Source of the DNA: UBA2943 sp946534895
GTDB taxonomy: Bacteria; Bacillota; Clostridia; Christensenellales; Aristaeellaceae
Reading direction: 5' to 3'
Assembly: GCA_946534895.1 (NCBI GenBank)
Contig: CAMNDE010000004.1
Span: 27,238 to 91,237, forward strand
DNA: 64,000 nt
Shown here piece after piece: positions 26,293 through 34,986 of this stretch; position 1 is the first letter of the stretch; each line of letters begins with the position of its first letter. The notes under the pieces are model-generated. The model saw nothing but the letters and a program-made list of their open reading frames with translations, was not told the DNA's origin and did no database searches. A program made the position numbers and the translations under genes.

Positions 26293-26619
26293 TTACTTTC
26301 GGATGAACCTGTCATCACCCGCCGCGTCATCCGTACGCGCATACCGCTCCGCAGTCATATGCAGGTCATACTTGTCCCGCAGGGACGCAATCACGCCCAT
26401 CATGGGCGATGCGTGGTGCGCGTCAATGGCTTCCTGGTTTTCCCAGCTGTCAATCAGCAGCACGGTTTCCGGGTCTTCCATGGATACAAAGTACTCATAG
26501 CGCAGATTGCCCTTTTCACTGCGGATCGCCTGAACCGTTCCGGATTCCGTCATTTCCTCGGCAAACTTCCTGGCATTCCCATGTTCTCCGTGGTAGCGGA
26601 GATTCACTGTGATCGACAT
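26293..26619 (-). CDS. Antibiotic biosynthesis monooxygenase (ABM) / quinol monooxygenase-like protein
   Basis: 108 residues with the ABM dimeric alpha-beta barrel pattern: SITVNLRYHGEHGNARKFAE, LRYEYFVSMEDPETVLLIDS and WENQEAIDAHHASPMM. The family includes YgiN-like quinol monooxygenases and heme-degrading enzymes; most members are of unknown function. GGGGGAGAAG precedes the ATG, 18 bases after the ACT gene stop. Cytoplasmic. It lies between the ACT-domain and deformylase-like genes, and no shared function for the three is evident. Confidence 0.85.
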   Translation of the reverse strand: MSITVNLRYHGEHGNARKFAEEMTESGTVQAIRSEKGNLRYEYFVSMEDPETVLLIDSWENQEAIDAHHASPMMGVIASLRDKYDLHMTAERYARTDDAAGDDRFIRK

Positions 26620-26637
26620 GTCTTCTCCCCCATATTC

Positions 26638-27003
26638 TTACAGAATTTCATACCCGGCCTTCTCAAGCGCCTGCAGTGCATGCGCAAACCTGTCCTTCCG
26701 CACAAGGACATAGTCCGTATTGAAGGTGGACACCGCAAAGATCCCGATCCCCTCCTCGGCCAGGATCCCGGTGATCCTGGACAGAATGCCGATCAGGGAA
26801 AAATCCAGAACGCCCTGAATGCGGAACGCCCGCCATCCGTCGTCACGTTCCAGCGTATGCGCGGGCGTATCCTCCGTCCGGCAGACCAGGGATATTTCCT
26901 CGTCGGTTTTCCCGAGAAAACAGAACTCCTGATTCAGGTCCGCGTCTGCGGCAGAGGCCAGTTTGCACACCGTAAAATCACAGGCAATCGGTTTCAGCTG
27001 CAT
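26638..27003 (-). CDS. ACT-domain protein (CASTOR-like amino-acid sensor)
   Basis: 121 residues forming two ACT-like halves. The second has FSLIGILSRITGILAEEGIG and FAVSTFNTDYVLVRKD, the classic ACT ligand region of CASTOR/ACT_7 proteins. The first half has DEEISLVCRTEDTP. Such small proteins bind amino acids, but what they control in bacteria is mostly unknown. AAAAGGAG precedes the ATG. It is the first gene of the three-gene run and has a recognisable promoter. Confidence 0.85.
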   Translation of the reverse strand: MQLKPIACDFTVCKLASAADADLNQEFCFLGKTDEEISLVCRTEDTPAHTLERDDGWRAFRIQGVLDFSLIGILSRITGILAEEGIGIFAVSTFNTDYVLVRKDRFAHALQALEKAGYEIL

Positions 27004-27087
27004 GGTTTTTCTCCTTTTCGCACGGCATCAGAACCTCATAGATTCCACCCGGGCTTCCATCGTCCGGATACGCCGGAGCATGCAATT

Positions 27088-27115
27088 ATCCTAGAGCATC
27101 TGGCGCATTTGTCAA
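27088..27115 (-). promoter_or_regulatory. Promoter of the ACT-ABM-deformylase run
   Basis: On the minus strand TTGACA (27115-27110), a 16-base spacer and TAGGAT (27093-27088). The -35 is perfect. Confidence 0.6.
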
Positions 27116-27171
27116 GGACCTGCGCTTTCCGGCGCATGATTCGGGAAATGCCATGCCCGCACCTTTTGTAC

Positions 27172-27213
27172 AAAAAACGGCAGCGCTTCCAGAATTCCAC
27201 GAAAGCGCTGCCG
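27172..27213 (-). terminator. Terminator of the redox operon
   Basis: On the minus strand GGCAGCGCTTTC pairs with GGAAGCGCTGCC around a 10-base loop, then GTTTTTTG follows. It lies 26 bases after the stop at 27239. Confidence 0.85.
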
Positions 27214-27238
27214 CCCGTTGTTCACCTGACCATCCCTG

Positions 27239-28234
27239 TCAGTCCATGGGAACATACACCTGCTCCGCCACGGCCGTCAGGTCCAGGCCGTCCAGATCCG
27301 TGGTGCCCACAGAGAGGCAGTAGACGATTTCACTCGTGCTGTCATACCACGTGCACAGTTCCACCCAGTCGGAAGCATCCGCCTGGGCCTGCCCGATAGT
27401 GCCGCGGCACCGGCCGATCTGCACTTCCTCTTCATTCTCCCAGGCAAAATACATGCCGGAAATGTTCATCCATTCGCCTTCCTGCAGTTCGGCAGCCTGC
27501 ATTCTGGCGCAGTAATCATCCTCACCCATGGTGAACTGCATTTCCGCCAGTCCCTGGTCTCTGAGAAGACGGTACACAATGTTTTCCGCCCCTTCCGGCA
27601 CACCGAAGACGAACCCGGAAAACTCCTTCAGTTCCTCAGCGGTCACCGTCTCCCACGGATTGATCATGTTCAGGATCATGCCCACAAAACCGCTCTCGTT
27701 CTTTTCACTGGTCAGGAACCAGTCTTCCAGCTCAGCGGGCGGGTTTTCCATATCCAGCGCGTGCGTCCAGAACCGCATGTCTTCCGGAATCGTATCCATG
27801 GGCGTTCCCGGAGCGTACAGAAGCATTTCATCCCCTGCGCTGATGCCATAGGGCTCGGCCGTCACCGTGCGGACACCTTCGCTTATGCTCTCCCTGCCCG
27901 GCTCCTCCTCCAGCTGCAGTTCCTCCACCCGGATTTTCCAGGCATGGTCAGACACCTGCTCTTCCACGGCCATGCGGCCGCTGAATGCGCACAGGTACAG
28001 GGTTCCGTCAGGATAGCTGTCCGCCGTATCGCCCATCTCGCTGTCATGGAACTGGCCCTGGAAGGTTCCGTCTGCCATGATCTGCATATCTGTCGACCAG
28101 CCGCCGGCTCCGCTGCTGAACGTCCATTCCATGCCGGCCAGGGAAGAAAAGACCGTTTCCTCCGTCTCTGCGCAGGCACAGACGGAAGTCAGAAGCATCA
28201 TAAGTCCCACAATCAGGGAAATAACTTTTTTCAA
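27239..28234 (-). CDS. Secreted protein of unknown function in the redox operon
   Basis: 331 residues with an N-terminal signal MKKVISLIVGLMMLLTSVCA followed by CAETEE; cleavage near CACA is likely, and the Cys are not in lipobox context. The mature part is acidic, starts with a lipocalin-like repeated beta pattern (GMEWTFSSGAGGWSTDMQI, GTFQGQFHDSEMGDTADSYP), and has no motif I can name. The start is a TTG at 28234 with AAAGGAG 8 bases upstream. The nearby ATG at 28241 is in another frame. It is the last gene of the four-gene redox operon and is followed by a terminator. Role unknown. Confidence 0.75.
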   Translation of the reverse strand: MKKVISLIVGLMMLLTSVCACAETEETVFSSLAGMEWTFSSGAGGWSTDMQIMADGTFQGQFHDSEMGDTADSYPDGTLYLCAFSGRMAVEEQVSDHAWKIRVEELQLEEEPGRESISEGVRTVTAEPYGISAGDEMLLYAPGTPMDTIPEDMRFWTHALDMENPPAELEDWFLTSEKNESGFVGMILNMINPWETVTAEELKEFSGFVFGVPEGAENIVYRLLRDQGLAEMQFTMGEDDYCARMQAAELQEGEWMNISGMYFAWENEEEVQIGRCRGTIGQAQADASDWVELCTWYDSTSEIVYCLSVGTTDLDGLDLTAVAEQVYVPMD

Positions 28235-28314
28235 TTCGCATACTCCTTTCAGGGCTTTCTTTCAGCCCTCGTCAAAATCAACGGATTCCGAAGCAGAAAT
28301 CTTCCCGGAAAGCC

Positions 28315-29631
28315 TCAGGGTTCCTTCACAATGTGCAGCCGGAGCTCGGAAGAGCCTTCTTCGGTATGATACACCGTCTCGTCCTCCTGATATCCGTCCG
28401 GCACTTCCAGCACATGCACTTCATAAATTCCCGCGGGCTTCGTAAAAGCTGCCACGCCGTCCTCATCGGTATCGCCGAAAGAGCAGGACCTTTCATCACA
28501 GAACTGAATGGTCACATCCGGCACCGCGCCGTCATCGTCCGTCACAACAATGCGGTAGGTGACCTCTCCCGTTCCGGCATCCGTTTCCTGTGCAGTCATG
28601 CCCTGCAGCAGACTCTCAAGCACCTTGCTGTACTGGTCCACCACGGCGCCCTCGATGGGCTCATAGAGGATTTTTCCGCTGCGGTCCACGAAGAATGTGG
28701 TGGGATATCCCTGAATCATATCCAGGACTTCATTGGTTTCCGGCCTGACCACATTCGGGTATTCGAGCCCATATTCCGCCCAGATCGCGCGGGCTTTTTC
28801 CACCACTTCGCTGCTCCAGGCTCTTTCATGCTCGATGCCCACAATGCCGCATCCCTTTTCCCGCATCGCCCTGTGCATCTCTGCCAGTTCCGGCATCTCC
28901 TTCAGGCAGTTGCCGCACCAGGTTCCCCAGACGTTCACCATGGTGATCTCATTTTCCGCAAACAGCTCTTCGCTCTTCACAGGGTTGCCGTCCAGATCAA
29001 AGGATTCAAAGGCCAGCGTCCGGCCTTTTGCCGCAGAAATCTCTGTATGGGGCTCAAAGAAGGATCCGCTGCGCACGGCTTCGCGGATATCCCTGTCCAG
29101 AACATTGATTTCGTCCACGAAGGACGGATCAAGCTTCGCCGTAAAGGCATCATAGCCCACGTGATAGTCGTCTTCCGGGAAAGCGAAATAATAGAACTTC
29201 AGATTTCCCGCGGTACCGGCCTCGAAGGATTTTTCCCGGTCCCACGTCTCCGCCTGCAGGGCACGGGCTGTCTCCTCCATGCCGGCATCCGAGCCAATCA
29301 GACAGCCGATATAGACATAGCTCCGGACGTAATCCAGGTACTGCTCATCCGTGACCGTGCCGTCCCGGACCGCGTTCATGAATGCCTGCATTTCTTCCTC
29401 GGGCATGGCCGAATACATGCAGTCCAGGCAGTACATGCGCGGCTCATAGGAGATGATGCCGGCACTCTTGATTCTCACAGTTCCCTGCATGTCACTGTAA
29501 TCCCCGGGCAGCGTCAATTGCACGCCGCATGCCGAAAAATCCGTGTCCACCTCGGTATATCCGGCCGCAGACGCCAGGCTCAGCATCAGGGCCAGAAGCA
29601 GGACCACCAGAAGCATTCCCAGTTTTTTCAT
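28315..29631 (-). CDS. Exported TlpA-like thioredoxin with Cna-B-like C-terminal domain
   Basis: 438 residues. Signal MKKLGMLLVVLLLALMLSLA-SA, no lipobox Cys. A middle region of unknown fold (about 25-205, with CLDCMYS) is followed by a TlpA/ResA thioredoxin domain with FVNVWGTWCGNCLKEMPEL-like active site (CGNC near residues 239-242) and GYPTTFFVDRSGKI (cis-Pro region). The tail (about 355-438) resembles a Cna-B/transthyretin fold: GAVPDVTIQFCDERSCSFGD, YEVHVLEVPDGY, with a CX4C pair. AATGAGG precedes the ATG at 29631. It would act outside the membrane as a thiol reductase or carrier, receiving electrons from the upstream Fe-S/TlpA protein, an inference from operon order. Confidence 0.87.
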   Translation of the reverse strand: MKKLGMLLVVLLLALMLSLASAAGYTEVDTDFSACGVQLTLPGDYSDMQGTVRIKSAGIISYEPRMYCLDCMYSAMPEEEMQAFMNAVRDGTVTDEQYLDYVRSYVYIGCLIGSDAGMEETARALQAETWDREKSFEAGTAGNLKFYYFAFPEDDYHVGYDAFTAKLDPSFVDEINVLDRDIREAVRSGSFFEPHTEISAAKGRTLAFESFDLDGNPVKSEELFAENEITMVNVWGTWCGNCLKEMPELAEMHRAMREKGCGIVGIEHERAWSSEVVEKARAIWAEYGLEYPNVVRPETNEVLDMIQGYPTTFFVDRSGKILYEPIEGAVVDQYSKVLESLLQGMTAQETDAGTGEVTYRIVVTDDDGAVPDVTIQFCDERSCSFGDTDEDGVAAFTKPAGIYEVHVLEVPDGYQEDETVYHTEEGSSELRLHIVKEP

Positions 29632-29733
29632 TTTTGCCTCATTTCCTTCCTGATTCAGCCGTACCCGTTTCCCGGGCACGGCATATCTTTATACGCATTT
29701 TCCCGCCGTCTGGCACCGGAAACGTCAGGACTG

Positions 29734-31290
29734 TCAGTCCTCGAATGCCTGCTGATACAAGATCTCAAGCTTTTCCAGGGTCAGGGACGCCTGCGCATTG
29801 TAGGTCACCTCGCCGCGGCGGTTCAGTATGATCGTCTGCGGCATGGCATCCGCCGCATTGAGCAGAGGCAGCAGACCCTTTTCCCGGCTGTCCAGCGCAA
29901 AGTCCAGGTGCGTCCAGTCCCTGTCCGCCAGGAAAGTCCCGGCCTTCTTTGCGCCCGCTCTGTTGTGGATGGCCAGGATTTCCACATCCGGATGATTCAC
30001 CTTCAGCTGCTCATAGTAAGGCAGCTCCTCAATGCACGGAGCACAGGTGGTGGCCCAGAAATTGATGATCACCACCCGGCCGCGGAAATCGGCCAGATGG
30101 AACATTTCCCCGCTCAGAAGCTCTGTGCTGAAGTCCGGCAGCTGACTGCCCACATCCGTTCCCACCGGCTTTGTACTGGAGAAATCTTCTTCAGCCGTTT
30201 CCGGTACCTTTTCGCTTTCGGAAAGGATTTCCGCCGCCTGCGGCGCTTCCGTCACTGCGGTCTCTATCAGCTCAGCCGTTTCCGCCGGCCGCATGGCAGG
30301 CCCGATCAGGTTGAACCACGCAAGCGCGGCTGCCAGCACAAGCAGTGCAATGCCCCAGACAATGCGTCCCGTCTTCTTCCGTCTGCGGATCACATATTCC
30401 GGCTCCGCGTTTTTCCCGGTTTCCGGGCCTTTCAGGGTAAGGCTTCCGCACTTCAGGGAGATAGCGCCCGCAGCGCACACTTCCATGCATTTCCCGCAGG
30501 AAATGCATTCGTGATCGCCCACATGTCTTACATCCATCTGACACTTTTTCACGCACATGCCGCAGCCCGTGCATCTGTCCGCATTCACCCGGACGCCCGT
30601 AAGGGCAAAGCGGTTGAACAGGCCATAGATCGCACCCAGCGGGCAGAGAAACCTGCAGAAGGAGCGGTAGCAGAATACGCAGGCCAGGCCGATGATCAGC
30701 ATGATGACCCATTTGCGGGTAAAGATCAGGCCCAGCTGATAGAACGAAGTGCTGTTGGCCGGATGCTGCAGGATGCCCACCGCGCCTTCCAGAGTGCCTG
30801 CGGGGCAGATATACTTGCAGAAAGCCGGAAGGATCACGCCCTGGGTGATGCCCATCCAGAGCGGTACAGCGATGACAGTCACAGCAAGGACCACATATTT
30901 GAGCCAGGACAGCGCGCGGGTATAGCGGCTCCTGCGGATCTTCGGCGTGGGGATTCTGTTGAGCAGCTCCTGAATCAGACCCAGCGGGCAGATCCAGCCG
31001 CAGATGGTGCGCCCGAGCATCACCCCGAACAGGGCCAGGATGCCCAGCACATACCAGGGCGCTGTATGCCCGGAGGCATTCAGCGCATTCTGAAGCGCAC
31101 CCAGCGGACAGCTGGCGACAGCACCGGGACAGGAATAGCAGTTCAGGCCCGGCACACAGGCCGCCTTCAGATTCCCGGTATAGATGTGTCCGTCCACAAA
31201 GCCCCTGAGATTCGCGTTATACAGAAGGGCCGCGTACAGCTGCACCAGACGCCGGGTCCCCAGGCGCACAGTTTTTTCTTTCTTATCCAA
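29734..31290 (-). CDS. NapH-like membrane 4Fe-4S protein fused to a TlpA thioredoxin domain
   Basis: About 518 residues. The membrane part has several segments and Cys motifs: GLNCYSCPGAVASCPLGALQ, CGWICPLGLIQEL, FCKYICPAGTLEG, FCRFLCPLGAIYG. Two ferredoxin clusters follow, CTGCGMCVKKCQ and CISCGKCMEVC, then another membrane segment, a Glu/Ala linker and a TlpA domain with FWATTCAPCIEELPYY (near residue 415). This would pass electrons across the membrane to an outside thiol. The start is unclear: TTG at 31290 has GGAG 10 bases upstream; TTG at 31296 and GTG at 31299 are alternatives. It overlaps the preceding gene by 8 bp. Confidence 0.88.
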   Translation of the reverse strand: MDKKEKTVRLGTRRLVQLYAALLYNANLRGFVDGHIYTGNLKAACVPGLNCYSCPGAVASCPLGALQNALNASGHTAPWYVLGILALFGVMLGRTICGWICPLGLIQELLNRIPTPKIRRSRYTRALSWLKYVVLAVTVIAVPLWMGITQGVILPAFCKYICPAGTLEGAVGILQHPANSTSFYQLGLIFTRKWVIMLIIGLACVFCYRSFCRFLCPLGAIYGLFNRFALTGVRVNADRCTGCGMCVKKCQMDVRHVGDHECISCGKCMEVCAAGAISLKCGSLTLKGPETGKNAEPEYVIRRRKKTGRIVWGIALLVLAAALAWFNLIGPAMRPAETAELIETAVTEAPQAAEILSESEKVPETAEEDFSSTKPVGTDVGSQLPDFSTELLSGEMFHLADFRGRVVIINFWATTCAPCIEELPYYEQLKVNHPDVEILAIHNRAGAKKAGTFLADRDWTHLDFALDSREKGLLPLLNAADAMPQTIILNRRGEVTYNAQASLTLEKLEILYQQAFED

Positions 31291-31735
31291 TTCCAACACA
31301 CTCCGTACAGATGGCGGAACCCTTGGCAAGCACGTCATCCATTCCGCCATTGACAATTCCGGCTGCAATCATGGCCAGCGCGATCACGATCAGCGCCGTG
31401 CGAAGCACAACCGTCTTCCGGCCATCTGCTCCGCTGCGGAGACGCTCCGGAGCCGGCACCAGGTTTTTCCCCTCTGCAGGTCTGTCCATGCGCTCATCCC
31501 GGATGCCCAGAATGATTCCGCCGATACTCAGGCCCAGACCCGCAAAAAGCAGCGGCATGATTTTCTGCAGCAGATCTGCAACGCGCTCGCGGGTATACAT
31601 GTAATAGAACAGATCACCTTCCGCCTGTCTTGCTGCACCGTCCAGATACAGCCCGATTGCGCCGGAAGCAAGAAGAACTGCTGCGAGTATGCACAGCAGC
31701 GACTGAATCATCAGGTATATTTTCTTTCGTGACAA
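31283..31735 (-). CDS. CD1871A-family CXXC membrane protein
   Basis: 150 residues with three hydrophobic segments (IQSLLCILAAVLLASGAIGL, IMPLLFAGLGLSIGGIILG and TALIVIALAMIAAGIVNGG) and the C-terminal signature ICTECVGIG (Cys143, Cys146) typical of the CD1871A family. That family is usually only about 45 residues, so this one has an added N-terminal membrane part. TTG at 31735 has AGGAGG 7 bases upstream. It is first in the redox operon and overlaps the Fe-S gene, so translation is coupled. The CXXC is likely the thiol partner of the Fe-S protein; function of the family is not established. Confidence 0.85.
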   Translation of the reverse strand: MSRKKIYLMIQSLLCILAAVLLASGAIGLYLDGAARQAEGDLFYYMYTRERVADLLQKIMPLLFAGLGLSIGGIILGIRDERMDRPAEGKNLVPAPERLRSGADGRKTVVLRTALIVIALAMIAAGIVNGGMDDVLAKGSAICTECVGIG

Positions 31736-31786
31736 CAGAAAGCCTCCTCTTTCTCAGAAGCACAGATTGCGAGAGACCGTGCCTGC

Positions 31787-31815
31787 ATTGTAAGGCAGCC
31801 CGTAAGGAAAATCAA
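31787..31815 (-). promoter_or_regulatory. Promoter of the redox operon
   Basis: On the minus strand TTGATT (31815-31810), a 17-base spacer and TACAAT (31792-31787), giving a leader of about 45 bases. Confidence 0.65.
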
Positions 31816-31878
31816 GGCAAGCGGCATGGACCGCGCCTGCCCCTCAGTGTCTTAGGCCAATGACAGCCGGCATATGAA

Positions 31879-31907
31879 TTGACAATTCCTGTCCCGTTCT
31901 GCATAAT
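31879..31907 (+). promoter_or_regulatory. Promoter of the DUF4965 gene
   Basis: TTGACA (31879-31884), a 17-base spacer and CATAAT (31902-31907). Confidence 0.75.
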
Positions 31908-31941
31908 AATCCAAATCTTTTACAAGAAAGGACAGACTGCC

Positions 31942-33891
31942 GTGAATCCCGCCATTGACCGTCTCCCTGCTCTGCCGCTCATCGCCAATGATCCCTATTA
32001 TTCCGTCTGGATGCCCGCCGACACCCTGAACAGTGCCGAATCCATTCACTGGTCCGGAGCCCCGAAGCATCTCGATGGATCCGTGTCAGTCGACGGCCGG
32101 GAATTCAGCTTTCTGGGCAAGAGTTCCAGACCGGGCATGCAGACCACTGCGCTGCGTGTCACGCCCACCCGCACCATCAGTGTCATGGAAGCCGGCGGTG
32201 TGGAGCTGACCGTCACCTTCTGCTCCCCCGCGCTGCCGGATGATCCGGACACTCTGTCCACGCCTGTCACGTTCGTGGATTTTTCCCTTCGTTCCCTGGA
32301 CGGAAAAGTGCATCAGGTGGACCTGCACTTCTCCGCTTCCGCTGATCTGTGCTTCGACGGGCAGGTCATGCCTCAGATGCTGGGTGATGCCTTCACCGAC
32401 GAAACTCTGCACATGGCCTTTGTCGGTCAGGCGCAGCAGCATGTGCTCGGGCACTCCGGCGACCATATCACCATGGACTGGGGATACCTGTACCTGGCCT
32501 CCGCAGACATGGCCGGTCAGGATCCCGCCCGCGGCGTGTACTCTGACCGGAGCTTTTCCATATCATCCGAGCCCCAAAGCACGTTCCTGATGCTCGGCTA
32601 TGACGATATCGCGTCCATCAACTACTTCGGCACCTTCTGCCGTGCCTGGGGCCTGCGCGGCGGAAAAACGCTTCCCCAGGCCCTGAAGGAGTTTGCCCGC
32701 CAGCACGACTTGATCCTCAGCAGGTGCGCAGCGCTAGACGAACAGATTCTCGGGCGCGCCAGGGATATCGGCGGAGACGACTATACCCGGATTGCGGCAG
32801 CCGCCTGGCGCCACACGTTTGCCGCGCACAAGCTCATTGCCACGCCCGACGGCGAGATGGCGCTGCTGTCCAAGGAAAACGATTCAAACGGCTGCATCGG
32901 CACCGTGGACGTCAGCTATCCGTCCATTCCCCTGTTCCTCGCTTTCTGCCCCGAACTGGTCAATGCCCTTTGCCGGCCGGTGCTGACCTTTGCCTCCATG
33001 CCGGTATGGCAGGAAGACTTTGCCCCGCATGATGTCGGGCGCTATCCCTGGGCAACCGGTCAGGTCTATGCCGCGCGCAGGCGTCTGCCCAACGGCCAGG
33101 TATCCCTGCCCTACTATCTGTATCCTTCGGGAAGCGATGTCTATGACCCACGGTATCAGATGCCGGTGGAGGAATGCGGCAACATGCTGATCATGCTGGA
33201 AGCCGCCGCATCCTTTGGAGCGGACGACACCCTGATCCGCCGCTTCAGACCGCTCCTGGACCGCTGGGTGACCTATCTGGACACCTATGGGGAGGATCCC
33301 GGGGAACAGCTGTGCACGGACGACTTTGCCGGACACCTGGCCCGGAACATCAATCTGTCCGCCAAGGCTGTAGCAGGCATTGCCTGTTACGCGCGGATTC
33401 TTGCAAGACTCGGCGACGATCAGGCAAGCGCGCGCTGGGCCCGGCGTGCCCGGGATATGGCACAGAGCTGGCTTAAGCGCGCACAGGGCGCTGACGGCAC
33501 CGCGCTCACCTTTGACGGACAGGGCTGGAGCATGAAGTATAATCTGGTCTGGGACCGTGTTCTCGGCCTGAATCTCCTGCCGGAAGACTTCTACGACCGG
33601 GAAACCCGCAGCTATCTCACACATATGAACGAGTATGGACTCCCGCTGGATTCCCGTGCTGACTATACCAAGTCCGACTGGCTGGTCTGGTCCGCCTCCA
33701 TGGCATCTTCCCCTGAAGTGTTCCGCAGTCTCATCGCTCCCCTTGCGCACTATCTGCGCTCCACATCCACCCGGCTGCCCTTCTCCGACTGGTACGACAC
33801 GAAAACCGGTCGCTTTGTCGCCTTCATCGGGCGCAGCGTGCAGGGCGGCGTATACATGCCCTTTCTCACATTCCCGGCATCCCGCAGCTGA
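31942..33891 (+). CDS. Glutaminase A-like protein (DUF5127/DUF4965/DUF1793)
   Basis: 649 residues resembling GtaA-type glutaminases. It opens with PALPLIANDPYYSVWMPAD (usual N-terminal signature), then a beta-rich DUF5127 region (to about 270). The central DUF4965 part has SKENDSNGCIGTVDVSYPS, LFLAFCPELVNALCRPVLTF and APHDVGRYPWATGQVY; the helical C-terminal part has EECGNMLIMLEAAASFGADD and FSDWYDTKTGRFVAFIGRSV. There is no signal peptide. The GTG at 31942 has AGAAAGGA 9 bases upstream; the ATG at 31879 lies in the -35 and is rejected. The annotated fungal relative is a glutaminase; in bacteria a glycosidase-like role is also possible since the fold is (alpha/alpha)6. Confidence 0.85.
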   Translation: MNPAIDRLPALPLIANDPYYSVWMPADTLNSAESIHWSGAPKHLDGSVSVDGREFSFLGKSSRPGMQTTALRVTPTRTISVMEAGGVELTVTFCSPALPDDPDTLSTPVTFVDFSLRSLDGKVHQVDLHFSASADLCFDGQVMPQMLGDAFTDETLHMAFVGQAQQHVLGHSGDHITMDWGYLYLASADMAGQDPARGVYSDRSFSISSEPQSTFLMLGYDDIASINYFGTFCRAWGLRGGKTLPQALKEFARQHDLILSRCAALDEQILGRARDIGGDDYTRIAAAAWRHTFAAHKLIATPDGEMALLSKENDSNGCIGTVDVSYPSIPLFLAFCPELVNALCRPVLTFASMPVWQEDFAPHDVGRYPWATGQVYAARRRLPNGQVSLPYYLYPSGSDVYDPRYQMPVEECGNMLIMLEAAASFGADDTLIRRFRPLLDRWVTYLDTYGEDPGEQLCTDDFAGHLARNINLSAKAVAGIACYARILARLGDDQASARWARRARDMAQSWLKRAQGADGTALTFDGQGWSMKYNLVWDRVLGLNLLPEDFYDRETRSYLTHMNEYGLPLDSRADYTKSDWLVWSASMASSPEVFRSLIAPLAHYLRSTSTRLPFSDWYDTKTGRFVAFIGRSVQGGVYMPFLTFPASRS

Positions 33892-33906
33892 TTCTGCCGA
33901 AAGAAT

Positions 33907-33955
33907 TCCACGAAAAACCGGGACAGGCCTGAAGCCTGCCCCGATTTTTCGTGGA
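33907..33955. terminator. Bidirectional terminator
   Basis: CCACGAAAAACCGGGACAGG and its near-perfect complement form a 20-bp hairpin around CTGAA. It lies between converging genes ending at 33891 and 33962. Confidence 0.85.
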
Positions 33956-33961
33956 CATTTT

Positions 33962-34954
33962 TCATTGTTTCGTTTCCGGAGTCCGCTGTTTCCCGGCGGC
34001 ATGCTCGGAATTGACCATGACAATCCCCAGGCTCACCAGCAGCAGGGCAGCCAGGCCGTTCCAGGAAAACGCCTCCGTGCCCTCACCCAGAAGCAGCGCG
34101 GAAAGCAGTACGCCCATGACCGGGTTCATGAAGCCCAGAATCGATACCCGGCTCACCGGATTATACTTGAGCAGCAGTCCCCAGAGCGTATAGGCACCGG
34201 CACTGATCAGTCCGAGATACAGAAGATTCCAGACACAGGCGGGCGAAGCAAAGTTCAGCTTCCCGCCCATGCACATGCCCATCAGGAAAAGCGCGGCCCC
34301 GCCCGCGGCAAACTGATATCCGCTGAGCGTCACCGGGTTCTCCCTGCGCGAAAAATTCTTGATCAGGCAGCTGGAAAAAGCATAGAAGCATGACGCCGCC
34401 AGCATGGCGCCTTCCCCGGCCAGCGTCATGGAACTTTCGGAGACAAGCGCACTCTGTCCGCCCAGAAGGATGATGATCCCCACCATGCCCACCACGCAGC
34501 CCGCCAGCTTCCGGCGGGTCAGCTTCTCAGAACGGAACAGACCGACAGCAAAGAGGATGGCCAGAAAATTGCCGGAAGAATTGATCACTGTGCCCCGCAC
34601 GCCCGACGTATGCGCCAGAGCCGTGAAAAAGAAGTAGTACTGGCCCACGGTCTGCACCAGGGCCAGAATGCCCACCATGCCCCATGAATCCCTGCCGGGA
34701 AACAGCAGGCGCCTGGAAAGCAGGGAGCCGGACGCAATGGTCATCATGCCGGCCAGAAGAAACCGTGCACCGGCCAGCATGATTCTCGAAGATGTGTCAT
34801 CCGGCGGTATCCCAAAAAGCTGATAGGCAATCTTGATGGTGGTGGAAGCACTGCCCCAGAGCACACAGCACACAAGCGCCCCCAGAAACACCACCAGAGG
34901 CCGTGTCCATATCCGCTCCGGTCCGCCGGCCGTTTTCTGCCCTGCGTCCGTCAT
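33962..34954 (-). CDS. EamA-family (DMT) transporter
   Basis: 330 residues with ten hydrophobic segments in two EamA repeats: VVFLGALVCCVLWGSASTTI, IMLAGARFLLAGMMTIASG, then KLAGCVVGMVGIIILLGGQ, and GLISAGAYTLWGLLLKYNPV and NPVMGVLLSALLLGEGTEAF in the second half. DMT transporters export metabolites or amino acids, sometimes purines or drugs. GGAAGGAA precedes the ATG at 34954; a longer frame to 35002 overlaps the GNAT gene. The gap to the GNAT-deaminase stop is 32 bases, so they are likely co-transcribed, suggesting export linked to the product of that fusion protein, an inference. Confidence 0.9.
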   Translation of the reverse strand: MTDAGQKTAGGPERIWTRPLVVFLGALVCCVLWGSASTTIKIAYQLFGIPPDDTSSRIMLAGARFLLAGMMTIASGSLLSRRLLFPGRDSWGMVGILALVQTVGQYYFFFTALAHTSGVRGTVINSSGNFLAILFAVGLFRSEKLTRRKLAGCVVGMVGIIILLGGQSALVSESSMTLAGEGAMLAASCFYAFSSCLIKNFSRRENPVTLSGYQFAAGGAALFLMGMCMGGKLNFASPACVWNLLYLGLISAGAYTLWGLLLKYNPVSRVSILGFMNPVMGVLLSALLLGEGTEAFSWNGLAALLLVSLGIVMVNSEHAAGKQRTPETKQ

Positions 34955-34986
34955 GTATTCCTTCCGCTCCCTTCCCCTGTGCACGC

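Noticed and set aside
28044..28241. Short frame starting with ATG at 28241
   Set aside because: It uses the same ribosome site as the secreted-protein gene but its translation has no features; the TTG frame has a signal peptide.
28333..31353. Plus-strand open frame of 1006 codons
   Set aside because: Antisense to the redox operon; its translation shows no domain and spans several real genes.
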